From: Streptacidiphilus sp041262525
Lineage (GTDB): Bacteria > Actinomycetota > Actinomycetes > Streptomycetales > Streptomycetaceae
NCBI RefSeq assembly: GCF_041262525.1
Contig: NZ_JBGCCK010000001.1
Span: forward strand, 186,001-250,000
Direction of reading: 5' to 3'
DNA length: 64,000 nt
In this document: piece by piece, positions 44,096-52,384 of the stretch
Layout of the letters: each line of letters opens with the position of its first letter
How positions within the stretch are numbered: position 1 is the first letter of the stretch
Translations under genes and position numbers: made by a program
The notes under the pieces: model-generated
What the model was told of the DNA's origin: nothing
What the model saw: the letters and a program-made list of their open reading frames with translations, nothing else
Databases searched by the model: none

Positions 44096-45616
44096 CTACC
44101 CGGCGGCGTCCATGAGGCTCACACCGGTGATCACGTACCGCTTGGGGGCCTGTCCCGAGTGCAGCACGACCCGCACGTCGTACTCGTTCAGCATCTCTCG
44201 GCGAACGGCGTCGTCCTCGGCGGCTGCCCATGCCTGGGCGATGCTCTGCCCAGTCGGCACCATGCGCATGCCGGGCTCGCGCTCCGGCAGGGCCCGCAGC
44301 TCGGTGATCTCCTGGCCCAACTGGGCGTAGCGGGTGCGGAACCACTGGGCGTCGTCCGCCGCGTCGTACAGTCCTGCCGCGCGGTCCTCCCGCAGCCTGG
44401 CGCGGGATGCCTCCAACTCCTTGATCTCGGAGGCGTAGCCGGTGCCAGGGTCGTACACCTTGGCCATGACCTGCCCGGTGCCGTACTCGGCGAGGAACCA
44501 CGCCTCTACGGCCTGGTCCAGCAGCGGCACGGCCATCATGGGGGCGGGCTGGCAGTGCTGGGAGGCGGGGATGCCGCGTACCCGGCCGGTGCAGCCGTAG
44601 GCCGGTGGCGCTCCGGCGGAGCGTCCCGCGATGTACAGGCGGGCCCCGCAGTTGCCGCACCACGACAGCCCCGACAGCCGATGCGCGCCCTTCGGGGTCC
44701 GGGCCCCGTCCCGCTTCGGGGACAGCTTCTCCCCAAGCGCGCGGTGCGTGGCAGCGTCCCACAACGGGTCGGCGATCCGGCGCGGCTTCCCGTCCGGGCC
44801 GGTCACCGGACGGCCCTGGTGCATCAGGTAGCCGAGTGCGGCGTCACTGGTCAAGATCGCGCGCAGGCTCTTCGCGTTCCACGGGGTGCCCTTGAGCGGG
44901 CGGCCGTAGAGCTGGGCGCGGCGGTCCGACGGGGCGGGCACCCCTGCCCGCGTGAGCCGGGCGGCCTCGGAGTGCACCGTGATCTTGCCCGTCTCATCGG
45001 CCAAGATCCGTTGCGCTACCTCTGAGATCACCGCGTGCGCGGGGAGATCGACGGCGACGTGATCCACCTTGCCGGTGGGAACGAGGCGCACGTACATGTA
45101 CCCGTACGGGGGGATCTGCCGTGGCTGCCCTGCCGCGCGGGCCCGCAGCGTCTCGTCCCGGTTCCGCTTCTGGATCATGCGTAGCTCCATCTGCGACCCC
45201 CACGCCTTGATCAGCCACTCGTTCTCCTGGTTCGGGTCGGTGAAGTCCCACACCCCGGGATGTTCGGCCGTGATGATCAAGCGGCCCTGCCCGGTCAAGA
45301 GCTCCTGCGTGTTCAACGTGTCCCGTACGTTGCGCCCTACCCGGTCCACGCTGGCGGCGGCGATCCCGTCATACGGGCCCATCTCGCCGCGCAGCCACGG
45401 ACCGAACCCCTTCCGCGTGAGCGGGTCGGTCGCCCCGGACACCTCCCAGTCGTCCGCCCACGCGATCACATGCCCGCCGACCTCTGCGACAGCCGCTACG
45501 ATCTGCTGTGCCTGCCGCTCCGGACTGCTGGTGTCGTCCGACCTGCGCGACAGTCGCCGCACGCCCACACAGCACCGGCCGCACCCGTCATACTCGGTGG
45601 TGAGCATGTCTTCCAT
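44096..45616 (-). CDS. Large serine recombinase (AICE integrase)
   Basis: Catalyses site-specific integration and excision. The 506-residue protein has a resolvase domain with the likely nucleophile Ser23 (GVRRLSRRSDD, then SSPERQ) and the arginine motif SVDRVGRNVRD, a recombinase domain (AILTSDAALGYLMHQGRPV), a zinc ribbon (LSWCGNCGARLYIAGRS..YGCTG) and a C-terminal coiled coil (EIKELEASRARLREDRAAGL). GGAG lies nine bases before ATG 45616. The gene ends the element; the attachment core is 44 bases from its start, the usual place for attP. Confidence 0.92.
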   Translation of the reverse strand: MEDMLTTEYDGCGRCCVGVRRLSRRSDDTSSPERQAQQIVAAVAEVGGHVIAWADDWEVSGATDPLTRKGFGPWLRGEMGPYDGIAAASVDRVGRNVRDTLNTQELLTGQGRLIITAEHPGVWDFTDPNQENEWLIKAWGSQMELRMIQKRNRDETLRARAAGQPRQIPPYGYMYVRLVPTGKVDHVAVDLPAHAVISEVAQRILADETGKITVHSEAARLTRAGVPAPSDRRAQLYGRPLKGTPWNAKSLRAILTSDAALGYLMHQGRPVTGPDGKPRRIADPLWDAATHRALGEKLSPKRDGARTPKGAHRLSGLSWCGNCGARLYIAGRSAGAPPAYGCTGRVRGIPASQHCQPAPMMAVPLLDQAVEAWFLAEYGTGQVMAKVYDPGTGYASEIKELEASRARLREDRAAGLYDAADDAQWFRTRYAQLGQEITELRALPEREPGMRMVPTGQSIAQAWAAAEDDAVRREMLNEYDVRVVLHSGQAPKRYVITGVSLMDAAG

Positions 45617-45652
45617 GATTCCACTCCCGCTCCGCACGTTCGTGCGATTTGC

Positions 45653-45665
45653 GGAAGTGCCAGGG
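45653..45665. other. attR: right AICE/chromosome junction
   Basis: GGAAGTGCC (45653-45661) ends the element, overlapping the core CCAGGG (45660-45665); the chromosomal repeat resumes with GCGCGAGGAACTGCGCG. GGAAGTGCC is the exact inverse of GGCACTTCC at 32020-32028. Confidence 0.8.
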
Positions 45666-45777
45666 GCGCGAGGAACTGCGCGACAAGCCACCCACGCAGG
45701 TGATGGACCGAACGCACAGGGCCATCCGCTCATCAGTGGTTTCTCGCGCAGTTCCTCGCGCCCCTGGAAAGTGCAAC
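45660..45777. repeat. Long inverted repeat, copy D, right part (split by the AICE)
   Basis: Runs from CCAGGGGCGCGAGG to CCCCTGGAAAGTGCAAC, next to the stop of the HAD gene. Its missing outer left arm, GTTGCACTGTCCAGGG, lies 13.6 kb away at 32003-32017 and pairs with this right end with one mismatch. Confidence 0.88.
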
Positions 45778-46578
45778 TCAAAGTAGTGATTCGATGATCC
45801 GCGCGACGCCGTCATCGTTGTGGTCGGCCGCGTGGCGGGACGTGGCCGCCAGAACCTCCGGGTGCGCGTTCGCCACCGCGTACGCCGTGCCCGCCCAGGC
45901 GAGCATCGGGAGATCATTCGGCATGTCCCCGAAGGCCAGCACCCGCTCCGCGGGAATGCCGCGTTCGCCGCACCAGCGGGCCAGCGCCGCCGCCTTGGTG
46001 ACACCTGGCGCGCCGATCTCCAGCATCGGCACCGCCGCCGAGCGCGTCACCTCGCCGCACTCGCCGACGAGCTCGCGACCGCGTCGCAGGAACTCGTCCG
46101 GGTCGATGTCCGGGTGCTTGGCGAGCAGCTTGAAGATCTGGTGGCCCGCGGCGCCGGCCAGGATCTCCTCCGCCGGGGCGACCAGCTCGGCCGCGTCCAT
46201 GTCCCACAGGGTCCGCGGGTACGCGGGCTCGTGCGAGAAGCCGGCCGGGTACTCGAAGGCGAAGCTCACCTCCGGCAGCTCGGAGCGCAGCGCCTCGACC
46301 GTGGCGAGGGCGTCGTCGACGCGCATCGGGTGGGTCTCCAGCAGTTCCTTGCGACGGACGTCGTAGAGCGCGCCGCCGTTCGAGCAGATGGCGATCCCGT
46401 GCGGCCCGATCGCCGCGGTGACCGCGTCCATCCAGCGGGGCGGGCGGCCGGTGACGAAGACGATGCAGATGCCCGCCTCCTCGGCGCGGCGCAGCGCGTC
46501 CTCGGTACGGGCCGAGACCGTGCCGTCGCTGCGGAGCAGGGTGCCGTCGAGATCGGTGGCGATGAGGGAGGGGAGCAC
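45778..46578 (-). CDS. HAD-superfamily phosphatase, Cof type
   Basis: A 266-residue cytoplasmic phosphatase. Motif I is IATDLDGTLL, motif II FVTGRP, and the C-terminal motifs are VTKAAAL and FGDMPNDLPML, with a C2-type cap between. Cof-type enzymes dephosphorylate sugar phosphates, nucleotides or PLP. GTG 46578 has GAGGA upstream. It originally converged with the DevS-like kinase gene across the repeat now split by the AICE. Confidence 0.9.
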   Translation of the reverse strand: MLPSLIATDLDGTLLRSDGTVSARTEDALRRAEEAGICIVFVTGRPPRWMDAVTAAIGPHGIAICSNGGALYDVRRKELLETHPMRVDDALATVEALRSELPEVSFAFEYPAGFSHEPAYPRTLWDMDAAELVAPAEEILAGAAGHQIFKLLAKHPDIDPDEFLRRGRELVGECGEVTRSAAVPMLEIGAPGVTKAAALARWCGERGIPAERVLAFGDMPNDLPMLAWAGTAYAVANAHPEVLAATSRHAADHNDDGVARIIESLL

Positions 46579-46648
46579 AGGTACATCCTCACATCCCCGG
46601 TTGTGGATCTTCCGGCGGAACCGCGTACCGATGGGTCAGAATCGCGAG

Positions 46649-49600
46649 GTGAGATTCGGCATCCTCGGCACGACCCAGGCATGGACCGACAACGGCGGCG
46701 AGATCGCCCTCGGCGGGCCGGGCCGCCGTGCGCTGCTCGCGCTGCTGCTGCTGGACGTCGGCCGGACCGTGTTGACGGAGCGGCTGGTCGACGGCCTCTA
46801 CGGCGAGGAGCCGCCGGGGAACGTCGGCAACGCGCTGCAGTCGCAGATCTCGCGACTGCGCGGCGCGCTGCGCCCGCTCGGCGTGACGGTCGAGGGCGGG
46901 CCGGGCGGCTACCGCCTGGCCACCGCGCCGGACGAGGTCGACGCGCACGCGTTCCAGCGCCTCGCCGCCGAGGGCCGGACCGCGCTGGCGGGCGGCGACG
47001 CGGAGGCGGCGTTCACCGCGCTGACGGCGGCGCTCGCGTTGTGGCGGGGCGAGCCGCTCTCCGACGTCGGCGGCGCGCCCTTCGCGGCGGGTCAGGTGGT
47101 CCGGCTGGCCGAGTTCCGGCTGGCCGCGGTCGAGTCGCGCGCGGAAGCGGGGCTCGCGCTGGGCCGCGAACGCGAGCTGATCGCCGAGCTGCGGACGGCG
47201 GTCGCCGAGGAGCCGCTGCGCGAACGACTCTCCGCGCTGCTGATGCGCGCCCTCTACGCGGCCGGCCGCCAGGCCGACGCGCTCGCGGCGTTCGCCTCCC
47301 TCCGGGAGGCCCTGGCGGACACCCTCGGCGCGGACCCCGGCCCTGAACTCGCCGACCTGCACCTGGCCGTTCTCCGCGCCGACCCGGCGTTGCGGGCGGT
47401 GGGGCGGACAAGATCGCCAAATGCTTCACGTGAAATACTTGGCGATCTTGGTGGGTCGTCGGCGGCCGCCCCGGCCGTGGGCTCTGGTGACTACGGCGGG
47501 GTGGAAGCAAGATCGCAAAGTGCTTCACGTGAAACATTTGGCGATCTTGCATCCGTGTCGCCCGTCCCGCCCGTGCCGCGGCCGCTGACCAGTTTTGTCG
47601 GGCGGGAGCCCGAGCTCGCCGCGTTGGCCGGCGCCTTGCGTGACGCCCGGTTGGTGACATTGACCGGGCCAGGGGGGACCGGCAAGACGCGGCTCGCGCT
47701 GGAGACTGCCGCCCGCGACGCCGCCGGTCCGGGAGGGGCCTGTTTCGTCGACCTGTCCCGCGTCGCTGACGGGGCCGCGCTCGCGCCCGCGCTGCTCGGC
47801 GCGCTGGGCGTGCGGGAGGCCGGCGTACTCGGGGCGACGGCGCCCGGCGGGGACGCGGCCGCGCGGCTCGCACCAGCGCTGTCGCGGCGCGGGGACCTGC
47901 TCCTCGTGCTCGACAACTGCGAGCAGATCGTCGGCGAGGTCGCCGCCCTCGCCGAGGGCCTGCTCGCCGCCTGCCCGGAGCTGCGCGTGCTCGCGACCAG
48001 CAGAGAGGCTCTCGCCGTCCCCGGTGAGCGGGTCCGCCCGCTGGAGCCGCTGCCCGCGCCCGAAGCGCTGCGGCTCTTCGCGGAACGCGCCGCCGCCGTC
48101 CGGCCCGGCTTCGACCCCGACACGCTGGACGCAGCCGACGCCACTGCCGTCGCGGAGATCTGCCGACGGCTGGACGGCCTGCCGCTCGCCATCGAGCTCG
48201 CCGCGGCGCGGCTCCGGCTGCTGACGCCGCGCCAGATCGCCGACCGGCTCGACGACCGGTTCCGCCTGCTCACCGGCGGCAGCCGCACCGCGCAGCCGCG
48301 ACAGCAGACCCTGCGCGCCGTCGTCGACTGGAGCTGGGACCTGCTGCCGGAGAGCGAGCGCACCATGCTGCGGCGGATCTCCGTCTTCTCCGGCGGCTGG
48401 ACCCTGACCGCCGCCGAGTCGGTCTGCGACGTGGCCGAGGACACCCTCGACCTGCTCGGTGCGCTCGTCGAAAAGTCCCTCGTCGTGGCCTACCAGCCGC
48501 ACGCCGCGGGCGAGATGCGCTACCGCATGCTGGAGACCGTCCGCGCCTACGCCGCCGACAAGCTGGCCGCAGCCGACGAGCAGCGCGCGTACGCGGACGC
48601 GCATCTGTCCTTCTTCCTCGCGCTCGCGGCCGAGGCCGAGCCGCGACTGCGCACGGCGGACCAGCTCGACTGGCTGGCCAGGCTCGCCGCCGACCACGAC
48701 AACCTCAACGCCGCGCTGCGCCACGCGATCGCGACCGACACCGACCGCGCGCTGGACCTGCTGGCCTGCCTCTCCTCCTACTGGATGCTGCGCGGTCTGC
48801 GCACGGAGGGCCGCGTCCCCGCGCAGCGGCTCCTCGCCGCGCTGGGCGGGGTGATCCCGCCCGAACGCGAGGAACAGTTCGTGCTCGCCGTGATGACGGC
48901 GATCTCCGGCGGCATGGACACCCCGGAGCTCGTCGGCTGGATCGACAGCTGCCGTCCCGTCATGGACCGGCTGATGTACCAGCATCCACTCCGTTTCCCG
49001 CACCTGATCGTGCAGTGGGCGCCGTTCGTCGGAGTGCCGGACGACGTGTCGATGGCGGAGCAGAACGCCGCGGCCGACGCCGTCCTCACCGACCCCTGGT
49101 ATCGCGGGCTGCTGCACACCGGCATGGGCTTCCAGTACTGGTTCGTCCACGCCGACGCGGAGGCGACCGAGCGCGAGTTCGCGGCGGCGCTGCACGATTT
49201 CGAGCAGCAGGGCGACCGCTGGGGCATGGTGATGGCCCTGATGGAGCTGGCGCGCGCGATCGGTCGCCGCGGCGACCGCGCGGCGTCCTCGGCCTGCACG
49301 GACCGGGCGCTCACCCTGGCGGGCGAGTTGCAGTCACCGGAGGACATGGCGGAACTGCTGTGGAGCCGGTCCGAGCTGAGCCTGATCGCCGACGACCTCG
49401 GGGCGGCGGAGACGGACCTGCTGCGCGCGGTGGAGCTGGTCGAACCGCTGGGCATCAGCGACAACCTCGCGCAGGCCCGCCTCGGCCTCGCGGAGGTCGC
49501 GCTGCGGCGCGGCGAGACGAAGGCGGCGCGCGAGCTGTGTGCGCTGGCGCTGGCCAGCCGGCTGGTGGGCTGGGCGAGCGGGGAGTGGACGCAGGCCGCG

Positions 49601-49957
49601 GTGTTGTTGATGCTGGCGCGGATCGACCTTACCGAGGGCGCGCGGGACGCGGCGCGGTCCCGACTCCGAGCGGCGGCGGCGGTGATTCCCGGCCGCCACA
49701 ACCTGCCGTACTACGGCGCCCTGGCCGCGCCGGTCGCGGAGCTTGCCGTCGGCGACGGACGGCCCGAAACGGCGGCGGAACTGTGCGGCGTGGCCGTCCT
49801 GCTGGACCCCTTGGGCGGGGAACGCGCGATCGCTGCGCTGACCCCGCGCCTGCGGGAGACCTTGCGCCCGGAGGGCTACGACGCGGCGTTCACCAAAGGC
49901 GCGACCCGCGACCCCCGCGACGCGGTCGAGTACCTGCACCTTTTGCTCGCTGAGTGA
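46649..49957 (+). CDS. AfsR/BTAD-type regulator with NB-ARC-like ATPase and TPR region
   Basis: A 1102-residue regulator. N-terminal OmpR-like DNA-binding domain (FGILGTTQAWTDNGGEIALG; LQSQISRLRGAL), BTAD domain to ~245, ATPase with Walker A TGPGGTGKTRLALE and Walker B LLLVLDNCEQI, and a long helical-repeat C-terminus. Such proteins activate secondary-metabolite or stress genes. The linker between BTAD and ATPase carries two palindromic insertions, translated as RSPNASREILGDLGG and RSQSASRETFGDLAS. GTG 46649 may be leaderless (CAGAAT six bases upstream); ATG 46631 is the alternative. No metabolite cluster adjoins. Confidence 0.88.
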   Translation: MRFGILGTTQAWTDNGGEIALGGPGRRALLALLLLDVGRTVLTERLVDGLYGEEPPGNVGNALQSQISRLRGALRPLGVTVEGGPGGYRLATAPDEVDAHAFQRLAAEGRTALAGGDAEAAFTALTAALALWRGEPLSDVGGAPFAAGQVVRLAEFRLAAVESRAEAGLALGRERELIAELRTAVAEEPLRERLSALLMRALYAAGRQADALAAFASLREALADTLGADPGPELADLHLAVLRADPALRAVGRTRSPNASREILGDLGGSSAAAPAVGSGDYGGVEARSQSASRETFGDLASVSPVPPVPRPLTSFVGREPELAALAGALRDARLVTLTGPGGTGKTRLALETAARDAAGPGGACFVDLSRVADGAALAPALLGALGVREAGVLGATAPGGDAAARLAPALSRRGDLLLVLDNCEQIVGEVAALAEGLLAACPELRVLATSREALAVPGERVRPLEPLPAPEALRLFAERAAAVRPGFDPDTLDAADATAVAEICRRLDGLPLAIELAAARLRLLTPRQIADRLDDRFRLLTGGSRTAQPRQQTLRAVVDWSWDLLPESERTMLRRISVFSGGWTLTAAESVCDVAEDTLDLLGALVEKSLVVAYQPHAAGEMRYRMLETVRAYAADKLAAADEQRAYADAHLSFFLALAAEAEPRLRTADQLDWLARLAADHDNLNAALRHAIATDTDRALDLLACLSSYWMLRGLRTEGRVPAQRLLAALGGVIPPEREEQFVLAVMTAISGGMDTPELVGWIDSCRPVMDRLMYQHPLRFPHLIVQWAPFVGVPDDVSMAEQNAAADAVLTDPWYRGLLHTGMGFQYWFVHADAEATEREFAAALHDFEQQGDRWGMVMALMELARAIGRRGDRAASSACTDRALTLAGELQSPEDMAELLWSRSELSLIADDLGAAETDLLRAVELVEPLGISDNLAQARLGLAEVALRRGETKAARELCALALASRLVGWASGEWTQAAVLLMLARIDLTEGARDAARSRLRAAAAVIPGRHNLPYYGALAAPVAELAVGDGRPETAAELCGVAVLLDPLGGERAIAALTPRLRETLRPEGYDAAFTKGATRDPRDAVEYLHLLLAE
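47409..47450. repeat. Palindromic repeat copy 3, inside the BTAD regulator gene
   Basis: CAAGATCGCCAA and TTGGCGATCTTG pair around GCTTCACGTGAAAT; two central mismatches. The reading frame continues through it. Confidence 0.88.
47507..47550. repeat. Palindromic repeat copy 4, inside the BTAD regulator gene
   Basis: GCAAGATCGC and GCGATCTTGC pair around a core with GCTTCACGTGAAAC; a few mismatches. It lies 56 bases after copy 3 in the same linker and is also read through in frame. Confidence 0.88.
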
Positions 49958-50086
49958 GTTGCAACCACCCCAGGGGCGCGGGGAACTGCGCGACAAGCCA
50001 CCCACGCAGGTATCGCACCGAACGCGCAGGGCCATCCGCACAGGGTGGTTGCTCGCGCAGTTCCCCGCGCCCCTGGACAGTGCAAG
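49958..50086. repeat. Long inverted repeat, copy E
   Basis: Begins at the stop of the BTAD gene (TGA then GTTGCAACCAC), followed by CCCAGGGGCGCGGGGAACTG; the far arm is CAGTTCCCCGCGCCCCTGG, then a TGCAA end. The interior is nearly identical to copy D (CCACCCACGCAGGT; CAGGGCCATCCGC). Probably a terminator. Confidence 0.9.
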
Positions 50087-50168
50087 TTCCCCGTCTGCCA
50101 AAAGAGCGGTGCGCAGGTGGTCAGCCAACGGTCAGTGGGTGGTCAGGACTGCGGTCGAAGCTCGGTGC

Positions 50169-51755
50169 ATGACCTCCGCCGAGCACCTCTCCGCAGCCCG
50201 CAAGTGGGGCACCCTCGCCATCTGCTGTGTCGCGTCCCTCGTTCTCGGGATCGACAACACCGTCGTGAACCTCGCGTTCCCGCACCTCGTGCACGACATG
50301 CACCCCTCCGCCACGCAGCTGCTCTGGATCGCCGACGCCTACGGCTTCGCCCTCGGCGGGCTCGTCATCGTCATGGGCAACCTCGGTGACCGGTTCGGTC
50401 GCAAGCGGCTGCTGTTGCTCGGCGGGGTCGCCTTCGCCGTCGCGTCCGCGCTCACCGCGGAGGCGCCGAGTGCCGGCACGTTGATCGCGGCTCGCGCCCT
50501 GCAGGGCATCGCCGCGGCGACGATCATGCCGTCGACCCTCTCCCTCGTGCGGAACGCCTTCAGCGACCCGAAGGAGCGCACCATGGCCATGGGCATCTCC
50601 GGGGGCGTCGCCGCAGGCGGCTTCGCGCTGGGGCCGGTGGTCGGTGGGCCGTTGCTGGACCACTTCTGGTGGGGGTCGGTGTTCCTGATCAACATTCCCG
50701 TCATGGCGCTGGTGATCGGCTTCGGCTCGGCCCTGCTCGTGGAGTCGCGCAACCCCCACCCCGGTCGGATCGACTGGCTCAGCGTCCCGCTCTCCGCGCT
50801 CGGCGTCGTCGGCGTCATCTACGGCCTGAAGACCGCCGCCCGTGACGGTCTCGGCCAGCCCGCCGTCTGGATCGCGGCGGGTCTCGGCGCCGCCCTGCTC
50901 GCCGCCTTCGTCGTCCGGCAGCGCCGGACCGCGAATCCCCTCGTCGACATCGCCCTGCTCCGCGACCGTGGCTTCTCCGGCGCCATCAGCGCCAACACCC
51001 TCAGCATCTTCGCTCTCGCCGCGCAGTCGCTCGCCGCCTCGCTCTACTTCCAGGACGTCCGCGGCTACTCGCCGATGGGCACGGGCTTCGCGCTGCTGCT
51101 CGGTCCGCTGGGGGCGATGGTCACCGGGCCGCTCTGCCCGGTCGCGGTGAAGGGGCTCGGGCGGGCGAAGGCGGTCGGGATCGGGCTGGTGCTGATGGCC
51201 GCGTCCTGCTTCGGCTACCTGCTGGTCGGCGTCGACAGCGACTACTGGGTGATGGGCGGGGTCATGTTCATCTCCGGCCTCGGGATCGGGCTGGTCTTCG
51301 GGATCTCGAGCGACACCATGCTCGCCAGCACACCCAAGGAGCGGGCCGGCGCGGCCAGCGCGGTCGAGTCGACCGGCACGGAGCTGGGTGGCGCGCTCGG
51401 GATCGCGGTGCTGGGCAGCCTGCTGACCGCCGTCTACCGGCACCGGCTTCAGCTCCCCGCCGGGCTGCCCGCGCAGGCCGCGGCCACGGCGCACGAGTCG
51501 GTCGGCGGCGCTGTCTCCGTCGTACCCGGACTGCCGGGGCAGCTGGGTCACGTGCTGACGGTCGGCGCGCAGCAGGCCTTCGTGGACGGGTTCCACGCGA
51601 TCGTCCTGGCCGGCGGCACGGTGCTGCTGCTCGGCGCCGGTCTGGTGGTCCGCAGGCTGCGCGGCGTCCCCGCCGTCATCGAGGACGCTGCCGCGATCGG
51701 GGACGCGGGCGAGGTCGAGCAGCGTGCGACGCCGGCCCCGGTCCCGCTTGGCTGA
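50169..51755 (+). CDS. MFS drug exporter, DHA2 (14-helix) family
   Basis: A 528-residue integral membrane antiporter. Helix 1 region has GIDNTVVNLAFP, motif A is GNLGDRFGRKRLL, and the antiporter motif C appears as GGFALGPVVGGPLLD. Family members of the EmrB/QacA type export drugs or metabolites with proton motive force. The ATG at 50169 has no clear ribosome site. It follows the BTAD regulator with only the repeat between; co-regulation is possible but not shown. Confidence 0.9.
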   Translation: MTSAEHLSAARKWGTLAICCVASLVLGIDNTVVNLAFPHLVHDMHPSATQLLWIADAYGFALGGLVIVMGNLGDRFGRKRLLLLGGVAFAVASALTAEAPSAGTLIAARALQGIAAATIMPSTLSLVRNAFSDPKERTMAMGISGGVAAGGFALGPVVGGPLLDHFWWGSVFLINIPVMALVIGFGSALLVESRNPHPGRIDWLSVPLSALGVVGVIYGLKTAARDGLGQPAVWIAAGLGAALLAAFVVRQRRTANPLVDIALLRDRGFSGAISANTLSIFALAAQSLAASLYFQDVRGYSPMGTGFALLLGPLGAMVTGPLCPVAVKGLGRAKAVGIGLVLMAASCFGYLLVGVDSDYWVMGGVMFISGLGIGLVFGISSDTMLASTPKERAGAASAVESTGTELGGALGIAVLGSLLTAVYRHRLQLPAGLPAQAAATAHESVGGAVSVVPGLPGQLGHVLTVGAQQAFVDGFHAIVLAGGTVLLLGAGLVVRRLRGVPAVIEDAAAIGDAGEVEQRATPAPVPLG

Positions 51756-51770
51756 ACGCGGTGCGACGGG

Positions 51771-51800
51771 CCCGTTACCCCCCAGTTGGGGGGTAACGGG
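51771..51800. terminator. Hairpin terminator after the MFS gene
   Basis: CCCGTTACCCCCCA and TGGGGGGTAACGGG form a perfect 14-pair stem with a two-base loop, 16 bases after the stop. Confidence 0.88.
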
Positions 51801-51857
51801 CGGATCTCGTATCGCTGTCCCGGCGTGGTCAAACCTTCCAAGCGGCGCTAAGGTCCG

Positions 51858-52373
51858 GTGCTTGTGCAGAGAACTACGACCGAGCTCGAGGACGCGGGCC
51901 AGGGGGCGATCACACCCCCCGATCGGCGGGTACCTGCCCGGCCGGTCTTCGTCGACGCGAGCGGACGCCGCCAGCGGCGGGTGCGCCGCCTCGGCCGGGT
52001 CCTGGTGGTGCCCGCGGTGGCCTACGTTGCCCTGCTGATCAGCACCCTCCTCGGCGGACCCACCATCAACAGCCCCTATCTGCCGCTGCCGGCCGCGCCG
52101 CAGCCGTCCCACGCGCCGGTCGCCGCGCCCACCGGTAAGGCCGGCCCGGGGAAGGGCACCCACGCAGGACCCGGCCACACCGGCATAGGCACCGCAGGCA
52201 CGACCGCCGGAACCGGCACGGGGACCGGAACGCAGCCCACGCCCGGCACCTCGGCCGTCAGCACCGCCCCCGGACCATCGGGCGCGCCCTCCGCGGTCAT
52301 CACGCACGGGCACAGCACCCACACCGCGCCCCCGCCCGGCTCGACCCACGTGCACCCCACCAAGAAGGCCTGA
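51858..52373 (+). CDS. matA: MatA-like membrane protein
   Basis: A 171-residue protein: basic cytosolic N-terminus (SGRRQRRVRRLGR), one membrane helix (VLVVPAVAYVALLISTLLGG) and a long Pro/Thr/Gly/His-rich extracytoplasmic tail. It lies 11 bases before the matB-like gene. In Streptomyces coelicolor and lividans, matA and matB are adjacent and needed for mycelial aggregation into pellets through a surface polysaccharide. The name rests on gene order and size more than on sequence. TAAGGT before the GTGs at 51858/51864 suggests a leaderless start. Confidence 0.6.
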   Translation: MLVQRTTTELEDAGQGAITPPDRRVPARPVFVDASGRRQRRVRRLGRVLVVPAVAYVALLISTLLGGPTINSPYLPLPAAPQPSHAPVAAPTGKAGPGKGTHAGPGHTGIGTAGTTAGTGTGTGTQPTPGTSAVSTAPGPSGAPSAVITHGHSTHTAPPPGSTHVHPTKKA

Positions 52374-52384
52374 GCGTACGCACC

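Larger units (their letters stand above)
32012..45665. mobile_element. Integrated actinomycete conjugative element (AICE) with serine recombinase
   Basis: About 13.65 kb between two CCAGGG cores. Contents: cargo (membrane protein, thiamine-binding protein), XRE and GntR regulators, FtsK-type translocase, small Spd-like proteins, HUH-type replication initiator, and a large serine recombinase at the right end. The flanking halves (32003-32017 and 45660-45777) together make one complete copy of a dispersed repeat, which shows the exact insertion point. Most AICEs use a tyrosine recombinase and a tRNA site; this one uses a serine recombinase and a repeat. All key genes look intact. Confidence 0.85.

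Noticed and set aside
32003..45777. tRNA gene as AICE attachment site
   Set aside because: No tRNA-like sequence was found at either junction; the flanks rebuild a dispersed repeat instead.
46649..51755. Biosynthetic gene cluster suggested by the AfsR-type regulator and MFS exporter
   Set aside because: No synthase, tailoring enzyme or precursor gene is present within the window around them.
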